Assembly: GCF_000264905.1 (NCBI RefSeq)
Contig: NW_006763131.1
Location: 2,179,939 to 2,243,938 of the forward strand
Reading direction: 5' to 3'
Length of the DNA stretch: 64,000 nucleotides
From: Stereum hirsutum FP-91666 SS1
Taxonomy: Eukaryota; Basidiomycota; Agaricomycetes; Russulales; Stereaceae
Positions 1 through 11,233 of the stretch are shown here, in pieces. The notes under the pieces were generated by a model. The model ran no database searches. It was not told where the DNA came from and worked only from the letters and a program-made list of their open reading frames with translations. Position numbers and translations under genes: made by a program. Each line of letters begins with the position of its first letter. The stretch's first letter is position 1.

Positions 1-205
1 CAGGTGCCACACAATTGCAAGTACCCCAGAGTGCAATAATAACATGGCATTTCCAACTACAGTCTACTGTGTACAGGCTACGGATATACTTGGGAGATAG
101 CTATACTGCCCGAAAGAAAACATACAATTGACGTCCAAACAAAACATCGGAGACAATGATTGTCCATCGCAGATGTGCGTCCTTCCCTCCTCTTCCGTCC
201 TTGCC
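1..205. other. intergenic flank, no gene seen
   Basis: This is the 3' flank of the tyrosine phosphatase gene that ends at 206. I see no coding frame or RNA gene in it. It opens with GGTGCCACAC, a word that recurs in other intergenic stretches of the window (see the 19-base repeat). Confidence 0.5.
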
Positions 206-1384
206 TCATGGATTGAACGCCGCGATAAGCAACTCATAAATGAGTAAAGCTTGCTCTGGACGTTGCACCATGCCTGGCCGCTGTTCTCTCAAATGGTCAA
301 TCTCCTGCGCAACCTGATCCCACTGCAAGGACTCAGGTAGGGGTCCGAGCGGCGATTGAGGAAGCGGAGGTGGGGGCATCGAAGACTCCACAGGGGTGGA
401 TTTAGACGTGGAAAGGATGTTATATGAACGCAGGAGAGAACAGAGGGCGATAAAGGACCCGGTCCGACCGATTCCTGCGCTGCAGTTCACCATGATGGGG
501 GGCTCGGTTTCAGGCTGATCGGGGTGCCCAGATGGCTGTTTGTTCGTCTGATCGACGAGACGAATGAAGTTAAGCAGCCCTGCCCTGTCCTCAACGTTGG
601 GAACGCCATGGTCTGGCCAGGCCAGATAGAGGAGATGATTGAAGATGACGGATTCGTGAGGTGAGTTCGACGAGACGGGGGCGACAGAGACAGTGCTCAG
701 GAGGCACCGAGCAGAGTCGATGGATTCTGCTTTCAGTAGGGTGACCTTGAGTGGTGGAAGCGTATTGTCGATTCTGGAGTGTACGACATAGGACTCGCCG
801 GGGTTGGATGGGAAGTAAGTGTGGGCTTTCTGCATCCCTGACTCGATGTTCTGAGTGAGCTGAACGACTGTCCTGATACGCACGGGTCCAGGGTATGTCG
901 GATCTGGAGGAGTGACGACGGCATCGGCGAGGATGCTGAGAAATTCGTGTGTGGTCGTTGGAAGTGGTGCTTGGGTCGCGATTGCCCAGTGTCCTCCGGC
1001 GTTCTCTCGTACCCAATTGCCGTTGAAATAACGATCATCAACGATCACGCGAGTTCGTTCGTAAGGTGCTACGTCGGCGTAGCGGTTGAAAGGCTTGTTC
1101 TGCGGAAGGTATGAGGTTGCGGTGGAATAATGTGAGGTGAGGTGAGATTCGGTATGAGAAGGTATATGAGTGATTCTGCGAGAGAGTGGACGCGGAATAG
1201 ATGAGCTACGGGCTTGCACACGAGTCTGCTCTCGTTCTGCAAGCGTCCTCAAAGCAAAAGTCATGTGCTCGTTATCATGAGCTTTCTGAAGCCAAGTAGG
1301 AACAGGATTTGGCGGAGGGCTCATCCTGCGATCGTGTTTCCTGGTCGAAAGGAGATGGTGGGTGCGTGTGAAGAGGCTCTTCAT
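206..1384 (-). CDS. protein tyrosine phosphatase (classical PTP)
   Basis: A single-exon 392-residue protein of the classical cysteine-dependent tyrosine phosphatase family, which removes phosphate from phosphotyrosine, probably in the cytosol. The motifs appear in family order: NRYADVAPYERTRV in the N-terminal half, the WPD loop as WPDHGVP, the phosphate-binding loop CSAGIGRTG with catalytic Cys near residue 299 and Arg six residues later, and a QRPGMVQ Q-loop near the C-terminus. The residue before the catalytic Cys is Asn instead of the usual His. A proline-rich insert follows the P-loop. The first about 100 residues are basic, Ser/Thr-rich and unassigned. The ATG at 1384 is the first in frame. 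The gene is divergent from the NR2C2AP-like gene, with 392 bp between start codons. Confidence 0.9.
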   Translation of the reverse strand: MKSLFTRTHHLLSTRKHDRRMSPPPNPVPTWLQKAHDNEHMTFALRTLAEREQTRVQARSSSIPRPLSRRITHIPSHTESHLTSHYSTATSYLPQNKPFNRYADVAPYERTRVIVDDRYFNGNWVRENAGGHWAIATQAPLPTTTHEFLSILADAVVTPPDPTYPGPVRIRTVVQLTQNIESGMQKAHTYFPSNPGESYVVHSRIDNTLPPLKVTLLKAESIDSARCLLSTVSVAPVSSNSPHESVIFNHLLYLAWPDHGVPNVEDRAGLLNFIRLVDQTNKQPSGHPDQPETEPPIMVNCSAGIGRTGSFIALCSLLRSYNILSTSKSTPVESSMPPPPLPQSPLGPLPESLQWDQVAQEIDHLREQRPGMVQRPEQALLIYELLIAAFNP

Positions 1385-1776
1385 CGGACAGTTGGAGAAC
1401 TGAACTCGCGTACACTCCGCTTGGGGTGGACTACGAAGAGTGATAGAACTAAATACTCGTCCATCTCGCTATTGCGGTGGACCCAAGCGTTCCCGTGTCG
1501 GTTTCTATTACTTTCGAATGGTCCTGGGCGAGGCCTTCCTTTCTTCCATATGATTGAGTAAGTAATGGCCCGTTTCCGTTCAACGAGGTCCGAAGGCGGC
1601 CAGACTTTAGCGCAAAATCGGCGGCAGATTTACCTGACTGGGCAGGTCTTCGTCGCCAGAGTTCGTTTTCACTACATTTCTGGCCGGTAATGTAAGTACT
1701 TTTGTCCAGCCGTCACCAATAACCACGTTTGCGAAAACCAGCACGCCCTTTGCACCAGATCCTACGAACGGAAGAT
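1385..1776. promoter_or_regulatory. shared divergent promoter region
   Basis: This 392-bp gap separates the start codons of the minus-strand phosphatase and the plus-strand NR2C2AP-like gene, so it must hold the promoter of each. I see no clear TATA box. An open frame crosses the region but has no recognisable product. Confidence 0.5.
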
Positions 1777-2351
1777 ATGTCTTCTGGGGATGTTGTCTCT
1801 GTCATAACATCAGATACTCGTGTCAAGTAAGTGGCCATCTAGCCCAATAGTTAGTCAAAATATCGATGTAAACGAACGTCCCGTCACCTCCAGAGTCAGC
1901 TCAACATTGGATAAATCTGTTGGGAAGAAATACTTGACTGATGGCAGTCCAGAGACTTGTTGGACGTCTCAACAAGTTTGTTCCATGCGACTACCAATCA
2001 CCCTGAGGCTGGCTGACTTGCTCCCCTTGTTTGCCATAGGGGCTCCCTCAATCCATCCAACTATTGTTTCCCTCGCCGATCGTACCGCATCGCGTATTGT
2101 TAACATTCCAGGGTGGCTTTGTTGGAACCCGGTGTACTGTTCAGATCCAGACGTCTGAGGGAGATGCATGGGAAAAACTCACCCAAATATATCCGGAAGA
2201 TGTCAATAGAGCACAAGCCTTCAATCTTCAAGAGGTCGCATCACATGCAGTACAGGGTATCAAGCTCGTATTCGAAGAAAGCAGCGACTTCTTCGGTCGT
2301 ATAACTGTGTATGATCTCAACATTGAGGGGGAGATAGTCGGTGAACGATAG
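1777..2351 (+). CDS. NR2C2AP-like (nuclear receptor 2C2-associated protein) homologue
   Basis: Three exons (1777-1826, 1894-1975, 2040-2351) join in frame to a 147-residue protein. The human relative, also called TRA16, has about 139 residues. Diagnostic blocks seen are VSSTLDKSVGKKYLTDG followed by ETCW near the N-terminus, FQGGF in the middle, and the C-terminal DFFGRITVYDLNIEGE. The family has a discoidin-like beta-sandwich fold. It was named for binding an orphan nuclear receptor in mammals. Fungi lack such receptors, so the ancestral role is unknown. The start ATG lies 50 nt before a GTAAGT donor, and the 67-bp and 64-bp introns are typical of the window. Confidence 0.85.
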
Positions 2352-2945
2352 TGGAATGTGATAACACTTGAGCCCATCGCAATGTTGGCACCGAAAGCTG
2401 GCTTCTCTAGCTTCTTCGCCCTCCGCGCCACAGACCGCCCTGCCCGCTCTGGACGCTTCTTGTTCGTGTTTCGTCTTATTTTCTTTTGTATGTCCAACTG
2501 ACGTACAATAGATCTGAGATTGCTCTGTGCTGTTGCTATAGCGCTTGGACCCGTAGATCGACTTTTACACACGCCACTCATCCTCCATCACCGAATTCGG
2601 TTTTCTCATTGTTCCATATTTAGTTTGGTTTCACGAAGTGCCGCCACCGAAGGCACCATCGCGATGGCCAATCGATTAAAACGCAGCCTCAGTCTGTGCC
2701 GTTATGATCTTCCTTCTATTCCCTTTATCCCTCTCTATCCCTTCTCGCCACCCCGTACACGAGGCTACTAAAAGGCACGATCACGTGCTCTCGCTTTGAC
2801 TGTGTTACGACTGTATATCAACCTGACACCGATTGCCAGTATCCCTCCCCCTTCTTGACCGCCACCCTCAGTACCATCGCGTCCCATTTTCCGCGATCCT
2901 TCTTCCCCTTCCCACGACACCTACAATACACCACTGGCTTCCATC
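2352..2945. promoter_or_regulatory. intergenic region with the upstream region of the first kinase gene
   Basis: The region runs 594 bp between the NR2C2AP-like stop and the first kinase start. Its last about 150 bp on the plus strand are pyrimidine-rich, which is common upstream of fungal start codons. A 117-residue antisense frame (2228-2581) overlaps the preceding gene and matches nothing I recognise. Confidence 0.4.
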
Positions 2946-4824
2946 ATGGCTTTCGTCAATTGCATTGCGCTGACCCTCGACGATGTTGACGACCACGTCC
3001 CCCTCGTAGCTCCTTTCACGGATGTTGATATCTGTCGCGTTCAGATCTTCCTCCAGCAACCCTTCGCCTCTTCGCTCAACAACTCCAGGGTGGCGCTTGT
3101 CAACATGGCTCATCTCGGACTTCAACTCTACAAGCTCTTTCCTCCCAAGAGTCTGGCACACGCGACTATTACGTCAAACCACTCGGCTCCGAGCATCTAC
3201 CTTTCCTCCCCGTCTTCGGCATCCTTCCAGTCCTCGCCCAGCTTCGTCAATGGTTCAAGCTTCACCACCCCCTTCACATCTCCTCTATACACACCAGAAT
3301 CGTCTCCTCGCTCCCTTCCCTTTGACAAGTCAGGCGCCGGTGTCTTACCGTGTGGCGCTTCGCAGGCAAACGGTGACTCCGTCGGGATCAAGGCCGACGA
3401 GTTTGTTCTTGGAGAAGATGTATCTTGCGCCACCGATGGGGAGAAAGACGTTCCTGTCGTCACTCTCGACGACGGCAAGGTCGTCTACACGGTTTTGGAC
3501 TGTATTGGTCATGGTGGTTTTGGCAGGGTCTTCGCCGCCCAGGCCTCTCCGCACGATACAAGCATGGACTTTCCTCGCCAGGTAGCCATCAAGGCCATTT
3601 CCAAGAGCGACGTTCGCTCCAACCAGAGCTACTTCGACGCAGTCGCGAACGAACGCAAGATCCTTGTTGCAGCCAACGGGACGGATGGCGACTTCCTGAC
3701 CAAATTGCTTTCATGCTTCCAGGATGATGATAATATATATTTCGTTATGGTGCGTGTGTTACTGTTATTTGGTTTTCCGATATCTAACCCTTTGTGTGGG
3801 TTTGAACAGAGGCTCTATGTGAAGGACCTCTCACAGTTCATGAGAGAATTCACCGGGGGTATGCCCTTGGAGTACATCCGTCATTACATCGCAGAACTCG
3901 TCCTCGGCATGCAGCAACTGCAGAGCGCAAAAATCATCCACGGCGACCTTAAACCCAACAACATCTTCGTCACCCCCACCGGCCATCTCGCCATCGGCGA
4001 CTTCGGCCTTGGACAACTCCTCGGCGTTCGTGACTTTCGCAACCACAAACGTCGTTGTGGCCAGATTGGAACGCCGCACTATTTCGCGCCAGAGATCCTT
4101 GATCCCGATTATATCCTCGAGCATGGTTATGGACAGACCTTGGATAGCTGGACGTTTGGGTTGATTTTGGCGGAAATGAGCGGGATCAAAGGGGTACGTC
4201 CATTATCTTGTTATTTTGTGTCTGAAGCGCCGAGGGGGCTGACGAAGTGTTTGATGCGTCCGTAGCCTCTGTTCCGCTCGAAAGACATGCACGCTCTCAA
4301 GGATGAGATCGAGGCTGCTGATATCGAGAAGAAGCTATCCCCCGTTGAAGACGACAAACTGCGCGCGTTGATCTCCAAGCTTCTGGTCAAGGATCCAATG
4401 GAGCGCTTGTCTCTGCTGGACATCCACGAGGATGAATTCTTTCACGGACTGTATGTTGCGATCTATTTTTCTATCACAACCTACACTTCTAAAACGCCAC
4501 ATTTACAGGGACTGGTCTGCTGTGAAAGCACGGACCTGGATTGATAACGTCGAGATACCCACAAAACTCCTTAATACTGAACGCGAGCTCAAGAAACCGT
4601 CCGTTGCCCCCACCGGCAATCCAACGACGTCGAGCCCCAAAGCTTGGGCTCGGCTCGACTATACATCCAAGCAGGAGCACCTCGTAGATGCTATGCATGG
4701 CGAATGCAAGCTCGAGATCAGGCCCGTCGACAAACATGATCCTGTTTGGTCCCATTATGTGACTCCTCTCGACGACCCGATCTCGACTTTCGCAACCGAC
4801 TTCAGCAGGTGCCCGGAGTTTTGA
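2946..4824 (+). CDS. protein kinase, first of two paralogues
   Basis: Four exons (2946-3749, 3810-4193, 4266-4450, 4509-4824) give 562 residues. The first about 175 residues are a Ser/Pro-rich N-terminal region with LGLQLYKLF. The kinase domain follows: glycine loop IGHGGFGRVFA, VAIK lysine, catalytic loop HGDLKPNN, DFG, APE and DSWTFGLILAE. The catalytic loop reads HGD rather than HRD, so this is not an RD kinase and probably does not need activation-loop phosphorylation of the usual kind. A short C-terminal extension contains a W-rich segment. A paralogue 3.4 kb downstream (8248-10341) shares the intron after FVM/LVM and the one before PLF. The substrate is unknown. The family could be an AGC-like or fungus-specific branch. 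Confidence 0.85.
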
Positions 4825-5912
4825 GCCAGGATCGCGTGCACCTTACTTCTTCGAACGTTCTCGATCGAGATCCAATCATCTCGCCATACGATTTCTTCCT
4901 CCGGATTTCTGCCCATCGTCGTCTCTTTGTATCTCATAGTCCCCTCACGCCTTGGCCCATTGTCACGTCTGACACTCATGAGATCTAGACATACACATCA
5001 TTCTACTGGTTCAACATATCGTCTCTCCATCTTTCTCTCCTCCGCATCGATTTCTAATCTGCTCTCATCCTGCTTTCGTTTTGCTTTACTCCCTTCATTG
5101 ACGCCATCTACGAATATTCACCCATTCAACGTTTGCTTCCCATATTCAGGTCTCTGCTTTACCTACCATCCTACCATACATTTCCTAGACTTTCACACGG
5201 ACTTGTATTGTAATCTTCCTGATCCTTTGCCTTCTCTGCATTCTTCCTATCTCTTTTGCCTTCGCCGTCAGACTTCTCATTCTACTTTTCTGCTTCTATC
5301 TTCGACGTGGCCTTTGTATTAGTATCTTTGCTCCCGGATTTTATCATCGGTGTACGATTTTGTGTATAGTATGTAATTTTGGGGAACTAGGAAACCGCCT
5401 CGTCATCTTGCGCTGCGAAAGGAGAGTTGCCACACTGGTGCCACAACGTCAGTTGTACGTAATCACGAATGGAAGCAAATTTGAACTGCTCCGTCACCCG
5501 GCGTGTGTCACCGACACCTGGGATCGAAACATTCAAAGCGAGACACCACTGACTCGGAGCTTGATCACAAGCAGAGCCTACTGCACGATTTGTATGCTCT
5601 CAACTCTAAAGCAACATATTTCTGCGAAAGATCATTAAAGGTATTTCCATTCAATACAAACATAGTGCTGATGCAGCCGAAATTTGAGAGCAAGGAAAGT
5701 GGTCAATAGCAGACCAAATCGTAAGTTGCTTTCTACGAAGCCCCAGCGTCGCCCGACTCATCATTCGCCCGACCCTTTCCCTTCACGCTCTTCGCACCCG
5801 TACGTTCACTGCTGCGAGTAGCTCCATTGGTACGAGTAATTCCTCTGGCACGAGTAGCTCTTCTGGTCTCAGCGCCGTCGGTGTACCCCTTGGCGATTCC
5901 AAGTCCAACGCA
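4825..5912. other. intergenic region between kinase and HNH gene
   Basis: About 1.1 kb without a convincing full gene. The first 500 bp are CT-rich and probably the 3' flank of the kinase gene. A repeated 19-base element lies at 5427-5445. From about 5687 to 5912 a frame without ATG is open into the HNH gene and holds a Ser/Thr-rich 18-bp repeat (5815-5866). This part may be 5' UTR, or coding if an upstream exon exists. Confidence 0.45.
5815..5866. repeat. 18-bp minisatellite, about three copies
   Basis: Three adjacent 18-bp units of the form CGAGTARYTCCWYTGGYA are seen, with a few substitutions. In the frame of the downstream HNH gene they read as repeats of Gly-Thr-Ser-Ser/Asn-Ser-Ser. The array lies within 100 bp upstream of the proposed HNH start codon. 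Confidence 0.6.
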
Positions 5913-7399
5913 ATGAAGGCCAAGTACCGTCTGGTCCAACGATGGTGTGCGCTTAGTTTGGAACCATACGTGGACGAGTTCGGGGATCGTACTTCAATCG
6001 GCGTCCAAGAAGCTCATGTCATCCCCAAAGCGTTTGGCCCTCGAGCAGTATGTACTTCAACATCAGTCCTGATCCATGTCTTACATCGACTAATATGACA
6101 ATAGATCACTGCTCTTGAACATGCTTGGGGTATCGGAGCTGGCGCATTGAAGAGGGTCAAGGACGGTCCTCTCAATAAGATCCCTCGTGAGTGCATATGT
6201 TGCATCGGCTTTGGGGCATTCGCACTTACTTGAAACCTCTTAATGTTATTCAGTCCGCGCTGATTGGCATGACTGTTTCGATTCGTCCCAATTTATCCTT
6301 TTGCCGCGAAGTGAAGTATTAAACAGGATTCGATTCGAATTCGACAAATATCCTAAGAATCTTGCGAACGCCGGTGAGGCAATTCCGTGGAATAAGCCGG
6401 TTCGCCCGCAGTCTCTGCTCTATACGTTGGCAGCAGCCTCTGACCTCTCATTGTTTGTCATAGAAAATCCACCACTATATCTACATTCCGATTGGCGGCT
6501 ATTGCCAGACTACCCCTCTATTCCGCCGTCAGTTCAAGGCGAATAAGCCTTTCGAAGAATTGGAAACGGACAGCGGCAAATTCTTCCGGCCCCTGGACTT
6601 TGACGATTTCCCTGTCGTCGAGTCAACAGTTCACCCATACGCTATGATCTGGAAAGCACTTTACGAGCTTCGTGACAAACATGTCGACGAGCTCAACATT
6701 AGCGGCTCTCTGAAGTCTCTCTGTTTCAAAGCAAAAAGCATCGTTGAGTGCTGGAAGCTGCAGATGATTTCCGCCGGACATGTCGTCCCGTGGTCCGAGC
6801 CTATCAATAGGGATGGTGACGGGGACGAAAGCGATAGGAGTGGCGACAACAGCGATAACGACAGCAACGTCGCACCCACTTCTGACGGCCGCGCTTCTTC
6901 GCAAGACCAGAGGTCTGATTCAAGCGTTGACGGGAACAGCAATGCCGCACCTGCTTCAAAAGGTGCTTTCGATCGCTCCTCGCATGAACAGCCCGCCGAA
7001 GGGGAGACTGAAGTCTCGTATTCCAACTACCAGCCCTCCCTCGACTACTCTTTTTCCAATTCAAGCTCTACTCCTGCCCTGGACGATGAACAGTCGCAGG
7101 AAGACGACGGCAGACCTCACGACCTCGCGTCCTACCAACCCTGGAGCGTCGATGCCTGGCGTTCGAAAGGCCTGCATGTCGTCGGTGACGACGACACGCA
7201 AGTGCACGACGACGAGCACTCGCTCGTCTATGACTCAGATGCTCCCTCCATTTATCTCGAAGAGAAGGCGGCGGCGCTGCCGGTAGGTGAGTACGGCCAC
7301 TGGGAGCCAGACTTCATGAAAAGGATGGACGAGAGACGCATAAGGCAGTTGGCACTCAGGCTCGGATATGTAGACGATGATGATGCGGAGATGAATTAG
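5913..7399 (+). CDS. HNH-endonuclease-domain protein
   Basis: Four exons (5913-6047, 6105-6186, 6254-6399, 6464-7399) join in frame to 432 residues. The N-terminal part resembles the HNH_2 type: WCALS, then EAHVIPKAFG (first His), an Asn in PLNKIPLRADWHDCFDSSQF, and the second His in DWHDC. Then comes YIPIGGYC, and the C-terminal half is acidic and Ser-rich. The third intron uses a weak GTTCGC donor; it was chosen because it restores the YIPIGG reading frame and has a CTGAC branch point. Such stand-alone HNH proteins are frequent in Agaricomycetes and have no known role. The ATG at 5913 is uncertain because the same frame is open further upstream. The gene sits between two paralogous kinases. 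Confidence 0.75.
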
Positions 7400-8247
7400 T
7401 GTTTCGCAGTCGTAGTATTTCTCGTCTCTCTACCTTCACGAATTCTCTTGTCGGACCTCACGCTTTCGCCAGTCATTTTCTCAGTTCTCCTTTGCTCTCG
7501 AATGTGCTGTGTAAGACATGTAATTTTTTCCCTACACTTTTCAAAGATTGTACGACCGTCGATGTCAGGCTCTTCCCTAGATTTTTCGTCGATTTTCTGT
7601 GCTTTTCCACTTCGCCGAGGCGCGTCCAGTCACAAGCACATGATCCGTGACCTTTGCCGAGGTGGCGCGCAAATCGCGTTAGATTTAAAATAAGCACGTG
7701 GTGCCGACTCCTCAGTTTTGTTCCGCCGAGTTCCTTCGAAACAGCCGATTGAACCACCTGTCCCGATTCGGAAATTCTCTTGTTCGCCTTCCACACTCCC
7801 GGGGTATCAGCGAACGGCCAGTCTTCAGCCATGCAAGGATAGCCGTTTCGACCGGCTGAGCAACGCTTGCACTCGGGTAGACGTGGTAGTAGAGTCTGAA
7901 AATGTACTATGACTTTGTCGGTAGGGCACTCAACTTGTGGACGCCTCGACTTCTTGTTATAGTCAGATGCGACTCCGGCACTTGAAGCCGTCATGCCGTG
8001 CCTTTGTGTCCCAACTTGCGTAACGACAATGGAGCAGATGGACCTCGTTACGATCTTATCGGCTCCCATCTATTCCCCACGTGTCAGTTGCTTCCCGTTC
8101 ACCTTCGCCCTTAAGCTTCCTTTGTGCAGTGACACACGCCTAGTCACATAAGAAACTCTTGCTCTCGCTCGAGTAGCTCGCGTCCATCCTCCATCCTCTC
8201 TACTCTCGGAAAATCCTATAGTACCCGCACTCTGCTTTCCGCTCACC
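7400..8247. promoter_or_regulatory. intergenic region upstream of the second kinase gene
   Basis: The region spans 848 bp between the HNH gene and the second kinase. A 198-residue minus-strand frame (7473-8069) crosses most of it but has no recognisable domain and no clear splice sites, so I treat it as chance. Pyrimidine-rich DNA lies just upstream of the kinase start. Confidence 0.4.
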
Positions 8248-10341
8248 ATGAAGATTCAAGTACCCCAGCTGTTCGGCAAACGTGACGAGCAAGACAGGCT
8301 CGATACAGGACCTCGGAAGATACTTCGAAATATCGCGGGCTTGGGGCTGCAGCTCTTCAAGCCGTTCACCGTCTCGCCTTCTACGTACGAACTTGCGCCT
8401 ATCAACGCGATCCCTGCGCCTAAGCCTCTGTCGCCCTCGTCCTCGAGACCTCCCCGTCGCGGTTTCTACTTCGCTGGATCTGAAACAAGCTGTGCGGATA
8501 CGACTCCGCCCACAACCCCCGAGCCAGTCTTCCTGCTCCCTGACGCCCTTAGTCTCTCAAGGCCCATGGACTCACCCTGTCATGCTTCCATGATCGTACA
8601 TGCTGATCCATCCACTCCCAGGTTCGACGATGGCGATGATGATAGCTTGGTGCAGATGGCTGGTGTATCGACGATGCGCGGAGGCCAGGTTGAGTCTGGC
8701 AAATCAGAGCAAGAGTTTTCATCGATTTGTGCTGAGGCTGACATCGATGACGACGTATCAGACGTATGGCTCGACGACAGTAAAGTGGAGTACCGTATCC
8801 TTGACAAAATCGGCGATGGCTCCTACGGACGGGTATTTGCTGCCGAAGCCACTCCTTGGGACCTCGGCATGCCCTTCCCCAAACAGGTCGCCATCAAGGC
8901 GTTATCGAAGGAAGCTATGATATCCGACGGAGGCGAGTTCTATGATGCGTTGACTGAGCGATTGAATCTGGCGAGCTGTAACGATGGCGGCGACCCTTCT
9001 ATCACGACGCTTCTGTCGTCTTTCCAGGACGAGCAGAATGTCTACCTGGTCATGGTGCGTTCCCTTTCACAACGTTTCTAATAATATTGTCGGTGTCTTA
9101 TTCTTTCGCAGAGGCTTTATGTGACGGATCTTGAAACACTCCTTGAAACTCGTTCCGAACCGTTGCCTTGGGAAGTCATATGCATTTATGTCTCTGAGCT
9201 TGTACGTTCCTGCGACATCCTTTGTCTCACTGTCACTGACCATTCCAAAGGTCCGTGGTGTCATAAATCTGCGTATCCAGAACATCATACATAGAGATCT
9301 CAAACCGGCCAACATCTTTGTCACTCCTCGCGGTCACTTGTCTATTGGCGATTTTGGTCTAGCTCATCAATCATTTCCTGATGAGGTGTTACTAAGCGAA
9401 GAGTATCTCGGGACGCTGCACTACCTCGCTCCTGAAGTGTGTTACGCCGAACATGGAGACGGACGGTGTTACGACGACAAGGTGGATAGCTGGGCGCTCG
9501 GTTTGATATTAGCGGAGATAGCACTTGGGCTAAAAGAGGTACGCTAGAATCAACCCATCGTAGCTAACATCGTCTTGGACCGTTGGCTTGACGCTCTCTT
9601 GACCCGTTTCAGCCCCTCTTTGGTGGAAACACCCTGGACGAGCTAGCAGCACAGATCCGCGGGGCTAAGATGAAAAGGTTGCTCAGGGGCATTAAGAACA
9701 GGGACCTTCGTGTGTTGATTTCAAAGGTACTACACCCTTCCTTTTTTCCTCCTTCGATTTCCTTTCTAACAGTGGCTTACTGGTGCTCACAGCTTCTGAT
9801 CAAAGAGCCCAAGCATCGACTTGACATCGTCGATGTCATCAACGAAAGACTCTTTAAGAGGAAAAGCTTGTGAGTAGCTCTTTTTCGTCCTCGGCACATT
9901 CATAAGCTGAACACTCTTTTTATTTGAAGCCCCTGGCAATCTCCTACCAAGTTGAACGTGCCTGGTAAGCGTCTCCTCGCGGTTCTCATATATGTTACAC
10001 CTCTAAACACGGACATCACTACAGCAAATCTGGTGCCATCAGTAAAAGTCCTGAACGTCAACCGTGATCTTACGCCTCCACCTCTCGACTCTCGCGCACG
10101 CAAAGACCCTCTAGCCTCGAATGCCAACTGGGAAGAGTTCAACTGGTACTGTGACCCGAAGCATCTCGTCGATAAAAGACACGGTGAGTTGGAGCTGAGA
10201 ACGATGACCCGTGCAGAACGCGAGGCCGCGAATGCTATGAAATCGCAAACTGGCCTACAGTCTTCCGCGTCACCAACAACAGAACGCTTCGAAGAGCTTC
10301 TCGTTCAGTGGTCGATTGACCTCGAACAGGCGTTCCAATAG
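8248..10341 (+). CDS. protein kinase, second of two paralogues
   Basis: Exons at 8248-9054, 9112-9201, 9251-9538, 9613-9726, 9793-9869 and 9930 onwards to the stop at 10341. A 60-bp in-frame intron at 9965-10024 (GTAAGC to CTACAG) is likely but could be read through. The N-terminal about 180 residues carry LGLQLFKPF, matching LGLQLYKLF of the first kinase. The domain shows IGDGSYGRVFA, VAIK, HRDLKPAN, DFGLA, APE and DSWALGLILAE. Unlike its neighbour it keeps the HRD arginine. The segment VFAAEATPWDLGMPFPKQ mirrors VFAAQASPHDTSMDFPRQ of the neighbour, so the two arose by duplication. The upstream pathway and substrate are unknown. Confidence 0.85.
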
Positions 10342-11233
10342 AGTCGTCGTCCATGTCAATCGTTCCATGGATTGTCTCCTATACAGGAGAATCTTCGTCT
10401 TGTCATCCTTGTCCACTTATATCGCATCCACCAGCTCTCACCTGCACGCATCTCGCACTGTCCCTTGCTTTCCACCATCGCATTCGCTCTCGCATGGCTC
10501 TCCCCGTCTCGCGCTTTCTCTATGGATTTTTTCCACCACCGGGAACCGCATTGCTGTCTCTCCTGCTGAAGGACTTCTAGGCCCGCCGTGTAGCGAGTTA
10601 GGATATCAGGAGTGTAATTTATCGCAGAAATGTCTCCTGCCGCCGTCTATGGAATGCAGACAGTTTCTGTAACATGCCTTGTGATTGTCGATTATGACGT
10701 GTATCCGCTTGGTCGTCGTTTGTATGCACAGAAGTATACCTATTCAGAGATACTGTACTTGTGTCCTACACGCGCGGAAAGTCAACCTTCTTTGTTATGA
10801 CACCCCACCTGAAGCACGAAAGTATAAGGGAACGACCATTCAACCGACGACAAGCATTAGAATAGGAGAAAATATACATAGATATATAAGCAGCAAATCC
10901 CACACGCAACTCGGCATCTCCGTCCACAAAGTAGTCTCCACGCTGACCCTCTCTTGGTTCCTTCTCGTCGCTACCTCACATCCAAATCTCCTGACGGTCC
11001 GAGTTCCTGCACGCAAGGGGTATCTCAAAAGAGCTCAAACGCCTCCCAAGCAGGTATAATCGCCCCTTTCTGATCAATCTCAACCCAACGTTTCCTTTCC
11101 TTATCCATGGTCCCTTCATCATGATTAGAGAAGCCGTGACCAAAAGCCCTGTCCCATCCCAGACCGACAGCGGAGAGACGACATACGCTCGAGCTGACCG
11201 AGGTGGAAATTGACCGGTCAATCGGTGTGAGAC
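10342..11233. other. convergent 3' intergenic region
   Basis: About 0.9 kb between two genes that converge on it. I see small overlapping open frames of low quality and no gene. A long uninterrupted plus-strand frame (10685-11059) matches no family I know. The region probably holds the 3' UTRs and polyadenylation signals of both flanking genes. Confidence 0.4.

Noticed and set aside
2228..2581. 117-codon basic minus-strand frame
   Set aside because: It overlaps the last exon of the NR2C2AP-like gene on the other strand and matches no family.
7473..8069. 198-codon minus-strand frame between the HNH and second kinase genes
   Set aside because: No domain, no convincing splice sites, and it overlaps the kinase promoter. 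Composition looks like chance.
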